Assembly (NCBI RefSeq): GCF_032931615.1
Contig: NZ_CP136759.1
Coordinates: 2,736,001-2,800,000 of the forward strand
Length of the DNA: 64,000 bases
Source: Palleronia sp. LCG004
GTDB lineage: Bacteria; Pseudomonadota; Alphaproteobacteria; Rhodobacterales; Rhodobacteraceae
Direction of reading: 5' to 3'
Shown: piece after piece, positions 47,980 to 55,784 of the stretch
How the letters are laid out: each line of letters opens with the position of its first letter
How positions within the stretch are numbered: the first letter of the stretch is position 1
Notes under the pieces: model-generated
What the model was told of the DNA's origin: nothing
The model's input: only the letters and a program-made list of their open reading frames with translations
Database searches by the model: none
Position numbers and translations under genes: made by a program

Positions 47980-48786
47980 ATGGGCATGAGACGAATGATC
48001 CCGTTCCTTCGGAAGGACCCTGTCGTCGCTGTCGTGCGGATGCAGGGCATCATCGCGTCCGGCGGGGCCGGTGCGCGGCTGAGCGATGCGAGCCTCGCGC
48101 CCCTGATCGAGAAGGCATTCCGCAAGGGAAAGCCCAGCGCGGTCGCCCTTGTCGTCAATTCGCCGGGCGGAAGCCCCGCGCAATCCTCGCTCATCGCCGC
48201 CCGAATCCGCAGGCTCGCCGACGAGAAGGGCGTGCCGGTCGTGGCATTCGTCGAGGACGTCGCGGCATCGGGCGGCTACTGGCTCGCCGTCGCGGCGGAC
48301 GAGATCTATGCGGATCGCAATTCCATCCTTGGGTCGATCGGCGTGATTTCTGCGGGGTTCGGTCTCGACGGTTTCATCGGACGCTACGGGATCGAGCGGC
48401 GCGTCTATACGGCAGGCAAATCCAAGAGCATGCTCGACCCGTTCCGTCCCGAGAACCCCGATGACGTCGCCCGTCTGCGCGACCTGCAGGACCAGATCCA
48501 CGAGGCCTTCATCGCCCACGTCAAGGATCGCCGGGGCCCGAAGCTTGCGGATGACGACCGCCTCTTTACCGGCGAAGTCTGGGTGGGCGAGCGTGCGCGC
48601 GAGGTGGGTCTTGTCGACGGGATCGGTCATCTGGTCCCGGTGATGAAGGAACGCTTCGGCAGCAAGACCCGCTTCGTCACCTACAAGCAGCGCAGGCCGT
48701 TCCTGTCGCGCTTCGGATCGGCGCTCGTCTGCGACACGCTCCACGAGGTCGAGGATCGCGCAGCCTTCGCCCGGTTCGGGCTCTGA
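47980..48786 (+). CDS. S49-family peptidase (SppA-like, short form)
   Basis: A 268-residue single-domain member of the S49 signal-peptide-peptidase family. The nucleophile Ser is in EDVAASGGYWLAVAADEI, and the likely base Lys in YTAGKSKSMLDPF. It lacks the N-terminal transmembrane helix of full SppA, as in many short alphaproteobacterial forms. Starts at 47980 or, two codons later, at 47986. It precedes the small zinc-ribbon gene by 4 bases. Upstream shadow frame to 47758 is antisense to the AEC gene. Confidence 0.85.
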   Translation: MGMRRMIPFLRKDPVVAVVRMQGIIASGGAGARLSDASLAPLIEKAFRKGKPSAVALVVNSPGGSPAQSSLIAARIRRLADEKGVPVVAFVEDVAASGGYWLAVAADEIYADRNSILGSIGVISAGFGLDGFIGRYGIERRVYTAGKSKSMLDPFRPENPDDVARLRDLQDQIHEAFIAHVKDRRGPKLADDDRLFTGEVWVGERAREVGLVDGIGHLVPVMKERFGSKTRFVTYKQRRPFLSRFGSALVCDTLHEVEDRAAFARFGL

Positions 48787-48790
48787 TTCC

Positions 48791-48955
48791 GTGATCAAGG
48801 TCGTCAGCCTGTTCCTGATCGGAATGCTGGTGCTTGCCATGTTCGGCAGGCTGCGGTTCCCGGGCCAGAAGAAATTGCAAAGCATGAAATGCAGGGCCTG
48901 CGGGCGCTATCGCATGGGCAAGGGCACGTGCCCTTGCGGAAAGGACAAGAGCTAG
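48791..48955 (+). CDS. Small membrane protein with zinc-ribbon-like C-terminus, 54 residues
   Basis: GTG at 48791 opens a frame of 54 residues: a membrane helix at about 3-19, a basic linker, and a Cys-rich tail CRACGRYRMGKGTCPCGK that supplies four Cys as CxxC and CxC. The stop TAG at 48953-48955 touches the next ATG at 48956. A membrane-tethered zinc knuckle is likely. I know of no named family; similar short proteins appear between peptidase and exchanger genes in Rhodobacterales as I recall, which I cannot check here. Confidence 0.6.
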   Translation: MIKVVSLFLIGMLVLAMFGRLRFPGQKKLQSMKCRACGRYRMGKGTCPCGKDKS

Positions 48956-49903
48956 ATGGTCTATCTCTGGGCCGCGCTCGGCCTCGTCATCCTGGTCTTC
49001 GCCGGCGACGCGCTGGTGCGTGGGGCCGTGAATCTTGCGCTGAGGCTCGGAATCCCCGCCCTTATCGTCAGCCTGACCATCGTGGCATTCGGTACCTCCG
49101 CGCCAGAGCTGCTGATCTCGGTGCAGGCGGTTCTCGACAATGTGCCGGGCATCGCACTCGGCAACGTGGTGGGGTCGAACACGGCCAATGTGCTCCTCGT
49201 CCTGGGCGTGCCCGCGATCCTCACGGGGCTTGCAATGGAGGGTCGGGAAAGCCGCAAGAGTTTCGTAACCATGATCGGGGCCACGCTGCTCTTCATCGCC
49301 CTGGCATTCCTCGGGCCTCTCACGTGGTGGCACGGGCTGATCATGCTGGCGGCGCTCGCGCTCGTCCTGGGTGACCAGCTGCGTGAGGGGCTCGCCACGC
49401 GAAAGTTCAAGAAGGCCAATCCCGAGGAGGAGGTCGAAGGCGCTGATCTTTCGATGCCGTGGTGGAAGATCGTCGGCTTTCTTGTCCTGGGGCTCGTCGG
49501 GCTGCCCATCGGCGCGCAGATCCTCATCAATTCCGCGACCGAGATCGCGCAGCGCTTCGGTCTGTCGGATGCCGTGATCGGCCTCACCTTGGTGGCCATA
49601 GGCACGTCGCTGCCCGAACTCGCCACCACGGTCGCCGCGGCCTTCCGAAAGCAGGCGGACGTGGCGCTCGGCAACGTGATCGGATCGAACCTCTTCAACC
49701 TTCTCGCGATCATCGGCATTGCTTCGCTGGTCGGCCCCATACCGGTGGAGTCCGAATTCCTGGCACTCGACCTCTGGGTCATGCTCGCGGCATCGGTGCT
49801 TCTTGCGCCTTTCGTCTTTCGCAACTGGCATATGGGGCGGGTCTGGGGCCTCGTCTTCTGCCTTGGTTATGCGGCCTATCTCGCGCGGCTGGTGATGCTC
49901 TGA
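48956..49903 (+). CDS. Sodium/calcium exchanger family protein (YrbG-like)
   Basis: A 315-residue exchanger with about ten helices in two inverted repeats, each with the alpha-repeat motif: GTSAPELLISVQAV...GNVVGSN and GTSLPELATTVAAAF...GNVIGSN. The two acidic residues (Glu) bind Ca or Na. It moves Ca2+ out of the cytoplasm in exchange for Na+ or K+. The stop overlaps the next start as TGATG. Confidence 0.93.
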   Translation: MVYLWAALGLVILVFAGDALVRGAVNLALRLGIPALIVSLTIVAFGTSAPELLISVQAVLDNVPGIALGNVVGSNTANVLLVLGVPAILTGLAMEGRESRKSFVTMIGATLLFIALAFLGPLTWWHGLIMLAALALVLGDQLREGLATRKFKKANPEEEVEGADLSMPWWKIVGFLVLGLVGLPIGAQILINSATEIAQRFGLSDAVIGLTLVAIGTSLPELATTVAAAFRKQADVALGNVIGSNLFNLLAIIGIASLVGPIPVESEFLALDLWVMLAASVLLAPFVFRNWHMGRVWGLVFCLGYAAYLARLVML

Positions 49904-50487
49904 TGCGCGCGGTCCTGCTGGGGCAGGGCCCGTTGCGCGATGCAGTAGCCGCAGATTTGCGTGCCCTCGAGGCCGAGATCGTTGCAGAGGGAAGTGTCGC
50001 GGAACTGCTCGTGACGATCACTTCACCCGTGGCACCCGATACGCTGTGCGCTCCCGATACGCTGGTCTGGTCCGAAGCCGCTTGCTGGCTCGGGCGGATC
50101 GCCGTGTCGGCCGCATCCTTCCATGCGCGTGCGCCGGATCCCGTCCGCGATGAAAGCGGCGAATGTCTGGCTTCTGCGCAAATTCTCCACGTGATCGATG
50201 AGGCTCCGGGCCTCGCCGCGTCGCGCCATGCAAGCCAGGCTGTCGCGGCTGCAGGGTTGATTGCCATGACCCGGATGGCGGCTTTGCAGATGGCACCGAA
50301 GCTCCGTGTCAATGCGATCGTGCCTGCGCGACCCTCGGCCGGGATGCGCGACGAGATCCGCCCCGAGGCGCTGGACGTCCAATTCGATCCGATCCCCGGC
50401 CGTCTGATCGAGACGCTGCGCTTCGCGATTTCGACGTCCGCGCTGACCGGTGAGATCCTGTCGGTTCCCCTGGACCTTCGGGACTAA
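49903..50487 (+). CDS. SDR-like protein lacking the catalytic Tyr-Lys
   Basis: A 194-residue protein with remnants of a short-chain dehydrogenase fold related to FolM/dihydropteridine-reductase-like proteins. The nucleotide loop is reduced to LLGQGPLRDA, the active YxxxK is replaced by RHASQ (about residues 108-112), but the following helix and strand remain (LIAMTRMAALQMAPKLRVNAIVPARPS). It therefore is unlikely to reduce a substrate and may be a binding or structural protein. The ATG at 49903 overlaps the exchanger stop. It precedes uvrC, the position where an SDR gene occurs in relatives (from memory). Confidence 0.6.
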   Translation: MRAVLLGQGPLRDAVAADLRALEAEIVAEGSVAELLVTITSPVAPDTLCAPDTLVWSEAACWLGRIAVSAASFHARAPDPVRDESGECLASAQILHVIDEAPGLAASRHASQAVAAAGLIAMTRMAALQMAPKLRVNAIVPARPSAGMRDEIRPEALDVQFDPIPGRLIETLRFAISTSALTGEILSVPLDLRD

Positions 50488-50499
50488 TCGTTCCCGCAG

Positions 50500-50546
50500 C
50501 GTCACGGCTTATCCAATCCGTCACCGAACCGTCATCAAAGCGTCAA
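50500..50546. repeat. CGTCA repeats phased at 11 bases upstream of uvrC
   Basis: CGTCA occurs at 50500, 50519, 50530 and 50541 in the same orientation; the last three are exactly 11 bases apart, about one helical turn. They lie between the SDR-like gene and uvrC, followed by an AT-rich pocket at about 50572-50590 (TTGATATTTATATATC). Regulator binding is possible; no known consensus is fitted. Confidence 0.45.
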
Positions 50547-50768
50547 CCTTCCCAAGGGCTTGCGGTCTCTTGATATTTATATATCGAAAAATCAATGGCT
50601 TGCCGATGCGCCTAATATATGGGCAATGTAAAGAAGGCGCCGGAACGACACGGTTTTTCCGAGACCCCACATGCTTGCCCCCAGACTTATCCACCGGTTG
50701 AGGGGACGCCTTTCACCTTGATGCCGCCCGACCTATTTTGCAGGACACCAAGAATCACGGGATCACCC

Positions 50769-52628
50769 ATGACCGACACGCCCGAGCTTATCGGACACGA
50801 CTGCATCGCCTCCTACCTGCGGACGCTCGACAATTCGCCGGGCGTCTATCGAATGCTCGATGCGCGGCAGGCGGTGCTTTATGTCGGCAAGGCCCGGAAC
50901 CTGAAGAAGCGCGTCTCGAATTACGCAAAGCCGACGGGTCACAGCCCCCGGATCGCCCGCATGATCCGCGAGACGGCATCGATGATGTTCCTCACCACGC
51001 GGACGGAGACCGAGGCGCTTCTGCTTGAGCAGAACCTCATCAAGCAGCTCAAGCCCAAGTTCAACGTGCTGCTGCGCGACGACAAGTCGTTCCCGAACAT
51101 CCTCGTGACTGGCGATCACGGCTATCCGCAGATCAAGAAGCATCGTGGCGCGAAGAAGGAGAAGGGCCATTACTACGGCCCCTTCGCGAGTGCAGGAGCC
51201 GTCAACCGGACGCTCACGCAACTGCAGCGCGTGTTTCTCCTCAGAAACTGCTCCGATTCGATGTTCGAAAGCCGCACGCGTCCCTGCCTGCTTTATCAGA
51301 TCAAGCGGTGCAGCGGACCCTGCGTCGGCAAGATATCGGAAGAGGACTATACGGGCCTCGTCAAGGATGCCGAGCAGTTCCTGCAGGGTAAGACCACGAA
51401 GGTGCAATCCCAGCTCGCCCGAGAAATGGAAAAGGCGAGCGAGGACATGGAATTCGAGCGCGCGGCCGCGCTTCGCGACCGGATCCGCGCACTGACTCAT
51501 GTCCAGGGCGGGCAGGGGATCAACCCGCAGGGTGTGGCCGAGGCCGACGTCATCGCGCTTCACATGGAGGGCGGTCAGGCCTGCGTGCAGGTCTTCTTCA
51601 TCCGTGCGAACCAGAACTGGGGCAACCGCGACTTCTATCCGCGGACTGGCGCGGGGGCTGACGCGTCCGAGGTGCTGCAGGCCTTCATCGGGCAATTTTA
51701 CGATACCAAGGACCCGCCCTACACGATCCTCCTTTCGGACGAGATCGAGGATGCCGACCTCATGGCCGAAGCGCTGTCGGAGAAGATCGGCCGAAAGGTC
51801 CGCATCGAGGTTCCCCAGCGCGGTGAGAAAAAGGACCTCGTAGCAGGTGCGCTCAGGAACGCACGCGAGAGCCTTGGCCGCAAGATGAGCGAGACGGCCA
51901 CGCAAGGAAGGTTGCTTGACGGTTTGGCAGAGGCCTTTGATCTCGAAGCGGCACCGGAACGGATCGAGGTCTACGACAACAGCCATATCCAGGGGGCCCA
52001 TGCGGTCGGTGCGATGATCGTCGCGGGACCCGAAGGCTACGTGAAGAATCAGTATCGCAAGTTCAATATCCGCGGTGACGAGCTGACGCCCGGCGACGAT
52101 TTCGGCATGATGAAGGAAGTCCTGAACCGACGCTTCAAGCGACTGCTGAAAGAGGATCCCGACCGGTCCAAGGGGCTCTGGCCGGACCTGCTGCTCATCG
52201 ATGGCGGCGCGGGTCAGGTCAGCGCGGTCGCTGCGATCATGCGCGAGCACGGTGTCGAGGACATCGCGATGGTGGGCGTCGCCAAGGGCATCGACCGCGA
52301 TGCCGGCAAGGAGGAGTTCCACCGCGTCGGCAAGCAGCCCTTCGCGCTGCGCCACAACGATCCGGTGCTTTATTTCGTGCAGCGGCTGCGCGACGAGGCG
52401 CACCGCTTCGCCATCGGCACGCACCGCGCCAAACGGTCCAAGGCCGTGAGCGCCACGCCCCTCGATGACGTGCCGGGCGTGGGCGCGACGCGAAAGCGTG
52501 CGCTTCTTGCGCATTTCGGATCCGCCAAGGCTGTCGGCCGGGCGGATCTTGGCGACCTGAAGGCGGTGGAGGGGATCAGCGAGGGGCTGGCGGAGAAGAT
52601 CTACGACTACTTCCACGAAAAGGGGTAG
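50769..52628 (+). CDS. uvrC: UvrABC excision nuclease subunit C
   Basis: A 619-residue repair nuclease that makes both cuts around bulky lesions. Domains in order: GIY-YIG nuclease (about 20-100; [24 protein letters not shown]), UVR UvrB-binding motif (about 215-250; [20 protein letters not shown]), RNase H-like second nuclease (about 390-560; [15 protein letters not shown]), and C-terminal helix-hairpin-helix pair. The ATG at 50769 fits the family; an upstream frame to 50619 would add fifty residues. No alphaproteobacterial LexA site (GTTC-N7-GTTC) is seen upstream. Confidence 0.95.
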   Translation: MTDTPELIGHDCIASYLRTLDNSPGVYRMLDARQAVLYVGKARNLKKRVSNYAKPTGHSPRIARMIRETASMMFLTTRTETEALLLEQNLIKQLKPKFNVLLRDDKSFPNILVTGDHGYPQIKKHRGAKKEKGHYYGPFASAGAVNRTLTQLQRVFLLRNCSDSMFESRTRPCLLYQIKRCSGPCVGKISEEDYTGLVKDAEQFLQGKTTKVQSQLAREMEKASEDMEFERAAALRDRIRALTHVQGGQGINPQGVAEADVIALHMEGGQACVQVFFIRANQNWGNRDFYPRTGAGADASEVLQAFIGQFYDTKDPPYTILLSDEIEDADLMAEALSEKIGRKVRIEVPQRGEKKDLVAGALRNARESLGRKMSETATQGRLLDGLAEAFDLEAAPERIEVYDNSHIQGAHAVGAMIVAGPEGYVKNQYRKFNIRGDELTPGDDFGMMKEVLNRRFKRLLKEDPDRSKGLWPDLLLIDGGAGQVSAVAAIMREHGVEDIAMVGVAKGIDRDAGKEEFHRVGKQPFALRHNDPVLYFVQRLRDEAHRFAIGTHRAKRSKAVSATPLDDVPGVGATRKRALLAHFGSAKAVGRADLGDLKAVEGISEGLAEKIYDYFHEKG

Positions 52629-52724
52629 AGCCGCGGGTGCAGAATCACGGATCCGTCATCGATCCGTTGTCCGCACGTCATGATCGCCTCGCAGAAGGGC
52701 GCGGTCACGACAGGAGATCCGTCC

Positions 52725-54026
52725 ATGAACCTTCGCTTCGCCCTTCTCTTCGCTGCCGCGCCGTCGGCACTCGCCGCGCAGGATGTGCCGGAAATGACGG
52801 CCACGCTTGCCGCGCATGCGATGTTGCCCGCGCAATCCTTCGTTGCAGCCCCCGACGATGCGCCCGCGATGTTCAACATGTCGGGCCGCTTCACCGGAGA
52901 CGGCCGGACCGAAGATCTTTACGCAATTCACGACGATGCAACGGGCCTTTCGCGGCCTTTCCCGGGCCAGCCGCTGCAGGGGTTCTCCGGCATCCGATCG
53001 TTGGGCGGGGATCGCTTTCTCGTGCTGACCGACAACGGCTTCGGCTCCAAGTCCAATTCCGCCGACGCGCTCCTCATGTTCCATGAGCTTCGGATCGACT
53101 GGACGGCGGGCCGGGTGATTCCGTCGCGAACAACGTTCCTGAGTGACCCGAACCGAATCGTGCCCTTCCCGATCGTCAACGAGGCGACAGCCACGCGCTA
53201 TCTCACGGGGGCTGATTTCGACCTCGAATCGATCCAGCCGGTCGGCGAAGGCTACTGGATCGGCGACGAGTTCGGTCCCTGGCTGATCGAGGTCGACGGC
53301 GATGGTGTCGTCCGGCAGGTCGTCGCGACCGAGCCCGAAGGAGAGATCATCCGCTCGCCCGACAACGCGGTCGTCGCCACACCCAATCCGGGCGGCACGC
53401 TCGAGCCGGAGGTGCGCGCCATGCGTTCGGGCGGCTACGAGGGGATGGCGCTCTCCGAAGACGGTCGTACGCTATACCCCCTGCTGGAGAAGCCCCTGTG
53501 GGATCCGGATGCGGGAGAAGCCATGCGGATCGAGGGCACGCCGGTTCTGCCGATGTTCGAATTGAATACCGACACGTCCGAATGGGGCGACCGAACGCTC
53601 TATTATCCGCTCGAGGATGCAGGCCACGCGATCGGCGACTTCAACCTGATCGGGGGAACGCGCGGCTTGATCATCGAACGCGACAATGGGCAAGGTGCCC
53701 CGGACTTTTCGGAAACTCCGGCTGAGTTCAAGCGGATCTACCTTGTCGATCTGTCACGCAGCGACGGGAACGGCGTGCTGGAAAAGATCGCCTATATCGA
53801 CCTGATGCGGATCAAAGATCCTGATGGAATCGCGCAGCGCGGCACCGGGGACGGTACTTTCACTTTCCCCTTCGTCACGATCGAGAATGTCGACCGTGTG
53901 GACGAGACGACGATCGTCGTCGCCAACGACAACAACTACCCCTTTTCCGTCGGTCGCGAGGCCGGACGCGCCGACGACAACGAGTTCATCTTGCTCGACG
54001 TGGCCGAGTTCCTGACGGCCGAATGA
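52725..54026 (+). CDS. Exported esterase-like phytase-family protein
   Basis: A 433-residue exported protein with a signal peptide (about 1-18, MNLRFALLFAAAPSALAAQ) and the beta-propeller-like 'esterase-like activity of phytase' domain (PF13449-type), with GFSGIRSLGGDRFLVLTDNGFGSK, GEGYWIGDEFGPWL and ending VANDNNYPFS. Family members have been shown or predicted to hydrolyse phosphate or carboxylic esters, but the function is weakly known. The ATG at 52725 follows CAGGAGATCCGTCC. It separates uvrC from pgsA, which are usually closer. Confidence 0.82.
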   Translation: MNLRFALLFAAAPSALAAQDVPEMTATLAAHAMLPAQSFVAAPDDAPAMFNMSGRFTGDGRTEDLYAIHDDATGLSRPFPGQPLQGFSGIRSLGGDRFLVLTDNGFGSKSNSADALLMFHELRIDWTAGRVIPSRTTFLSDPNRIVPFPIVNEATATRYLTGADFDLESIQPVGEGYWIGDEFGPWLIEVDGDGVVRQVVATEPEGEIIRSPDNAVVATPNPGGTLEPEVRAMRSGGYEGMALSEDGRTLYPLLEKPLWDPDAGEAMRIEGTPVLPMFELNTDTSEWGDRTLYYPLEDAGHAIGDFNLIGGTRGLIIERDNGQGAPDFSETPAEFKRIYLVDLSRSDGNGVLEKIAYIDLMRIKDPDGIAQRGTGDGTFTFPFVTIENVDRVDETTIVVANDNNYPFSVGREAGRADDNEFILLDVAEFLTAE

Positions 54027-54103
54027 TCCATCGAAGGCGCGGAGCGAAAGACGATCTTTTCTCCGCCCTTCCTTCCCGGGTACGTCAACGCTATCTATCG
54101 CGC

Positions 54104-54769
54104 ATGAAATGGACCCTTCCGAACATCCTGACCGTCCTCCGCCTTCTGGCGGCACCCGGTGTCGCGGTCATGTTCCTCTACTTCAACCGGCCGTGGGCCG
54201 ACTGGTTCGCGCTGGTCCTGTTCCTCGGGGCGGCGATCACCGATTGGGTCGACGGCTATCTTGCGCGGTCCTGGCAGCAGGAAAGCCGCTTCGGAGCCAT
54301 GCTCGATCCGATCGCCGATAAGGCGATGGTGATCATCGCGCTGCTCGTCATCGTGGGCTATTCCTCGATGTCGCCGTGGCTTGTCCTGCCTGCGACCTTC
54401 ATCACTTTCCGCGAGGTCTTCGTCTCGGGCCTGCGCGAATTTTTGGGCGGACAGGCGAAGCTTCTGAAGGTCACCAAGCTCGCCAAGTGGAAGACGACGG
54501 CGCAGATGGTCGCGATCGCGGTCCTGTTCGCGCGCGACATCTTCCTCCACCATCTGCTGAAACGGGCGGCCGCGCTCGATGACGCGACCTTCCAGGGCAT
54601 CATGAGCGGCGCGCTTAGCGACGATGTGGGCCTCTTGTGGCTCGCCCAGCTTCGCGATGCCGCGGGGTTCCTCGGGCTCGTCCTGCTGTGGATCGCGGCA
54701 GCGCTGACGCTCATCACGGGGTGGGATTACTTCCGCAAGGCGATACCGTTCCTGAAGGAACCGGCATGA
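54104..54769 (+). CDS. pgsA: CDP-diacylglycerol-glycerol-3-phosphate 3-phosphatidyltransferase
   Basis: A 221-residue inner-membrane CDP-alcohol phosphatidyltransferase making phosphatidylglycerol-phosphate. The motif DG-x2-AR-x8-G-x3-D-x3-D is present as DGYLARSWQQESRFGAMLDPIAD at about 52-74. Four to six helices follow. The ATG at 54104 starts the family sequence MKWTLPNILTVLRL; upstream frame to 54023 is not homologous. Its stop overlaps moaD (ATGA), the conserved uvrC-pgsA-moaD-moaE order. Confidence 0.95.
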   Translation: MKWTLPNILTVLRLLAAPGVAVMFLYFNRPWADWFALVLFLGAAITDWVDGYLARSWQQESRFGAMLDPIADKAMVIIALLVIVGYSSMSPWLVLPATFITFREVFVSGLREFLGGQAKLLKVTKLAKWKTTAQMVAIAVLFARDIFLHHLLKRAAALDDATFQGIMSGALSDDVGLLWLAQLRDAAGFLGLVLLWIAAALTLITGWDYFRKAIPFLKEPA

Positions 54770-55017
54770 CGCTCGATATTCTCTATTTCGCCTGGCTGCG
54801 CGAGCGGATCGGCTTGCCGAAGGAACGCGTCGAGACCGATGCCTCGAGCGTCGCGGATCTGGTCGATCAGCTCCGCGCGCGCGAGGAACGCTACGCTGCG
54901 GCTTTCGCCGATCTTTCGGCGTTGCGGGTCGCCGTCGATCAGGAGCTCATGGATTTCGATGCAAGTCTTTCCGGCGCGCGCGAGGTTGCGTTCTTCCCGC
55001 CGATGACGGGCGGCTGA
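54766..55017 (+). CDS. moaD: Molybdopterin synthase sulfur carrier subunit
   Basis: An 83-residue ubiquitin-like protein ending FFPPMTGG, whose terminal Gly becomes a thiocarboxylate and donates sulfur to precursor Z (cPMP) in molybdenum-cofactor synthesis. It begins MTLDILYFAWLRERIG. Its start overlaps the pgsA stop and its stop overlaps moaE (TGATG), keeping the two subunits at equal output. Confidence 0.94.
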   Translation: MTLDILYFAWLRERIGLPKERVETDASSVADLVDQLRAREERYAAAFADLSALRVAVDQELMDFDASLSGAREVAFFPPMTGG

Positions 55018-55454
55018 TGGATATCCGCGTGCAATCCGCGCCTTTCGCGGCGGGTGCGCTTCTCGACGATTTCGCCGCCGGACGCCGTGACGTGGGCGCG
55101 GTGGTAAGCTTTACCGGCATCGTGCGCGACGATGGCGGCCTAAGGCACATGGAGATCGAACATTACCCCGGCATGACCGAGCGTGCGATCGCCGGGATCG
55201 CCGAGGAGGCCGTGCGACGCTGGGAACTTGCCGACGTCCTCGTCCTCCACCGTCACGGACAGTTGCGTCCGGGCGAGCCCATCATGATGGTTGCGACCGC
55301 GGCGGGCCACCGTGCAGCGGCCTTCGAAGCGGCTGATTTCCTGATGGATTACCTCAAGTCCCGTGCGCCCTTTTGGAAGAAGGAAGTAACCGTGGATGGC
55401 GGCGACTGGGTCGCGGCCAAGGCGTCCGACGAGGATGCGCTCGACCGTTGGTGA
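55017..55454 (+). CDS. moaE: Molybdopterin synthase catalytic subunit
   Basis: A 145-residue MoaE protein that, with MoaD, builds the dithiolene of molybdopterin. Typical segments: AVVSFTGIVRDDGG, HYPGMTERAI, HRHGQLRPGEPIMMVATAAGHR, and KSRAPFWKKE with the Lys residues of the active site. It is coupled to moaD and convergent with the coiled-coil gene directly next to its stop (55454/55455). Confidence 0.95.
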   Translation: MDIRVQSAPFAAGALLDDFAAGRRDVGAVVSFTGIVRDDGGLRHMEIEHYPGMTERAIAGIAEEAVRRWELADVLVLHRHGQLRPGEPIMMVATAAGHRAAAFEAADFLMDYLKSRAPFWKKEVTVDGGDWVAAKASDEDALDRW

Positions 55455-55784
55455 TCAGCCGTGCGCGCTGACGCGCTCGATGTAGTCACGCATCTCGGAA
55501 TTCTCGGCCTGTGCCTCGCGGAGGGTCTCTCTGGTCACGCGCAGCTCCGCCTCGGCTTCGTGAAGCCGGTCCGACATCTCGCTTTCGCGTTCCTGCAGGT
55601 AGGCAAGCGCCTGATCGCGGGCCTCCTCGGCCTGGTGCATGAGGCGCGCCATGTTGTCGAGTTCGCCAAGATCGGCTTGGCTCACCCGGGTCAGCCTGTG
55701 AATGAGCCAGTTGGCGAACCAGCCGAGCGCGAAGGCCACGAAGAGGATGATGGCCGTGGCGATGATGAATTCGGTCCGGTTCAT
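55455..55784 (-). CDS. Membrane-anchored coiled-coil protein, 109 residues
   Basis: A short protein with one N-terminal helix (about 5-27, MNRTEFIIATAIILFVAFALGW...) and a charged heptad region from about 35 to 105 that should form a coiled coil. Family unknown. Its start overlaps the stop of the upstream OmpA-family gene (ATGA at 55781-55784), so the two are made together, suggesting they work together in the envelope. Confidence 0.65.
   Translation of the reverse strand: MNRTEFIIATAIILFVAFALGWFANWLIHRLTRVSQADLGELDNMARLMHQAEEARDQALAYLQERESEMSDRLHEAEAELRVTRETLREAQAENSEMRDYIERVSAHG

Noticed and set aside
50509..50695. Two DnaA-box-like sites (TTATCCAAT at 50509, TTATCCACC at 50687) beside an AT-rich pocket, suggesting an origin
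   Set aside because: Neither is an exact TTATNCACA, only two occur, and neighbouring genes (uvrC, exchanger) are not typical of an alphaproteobacterial origin.
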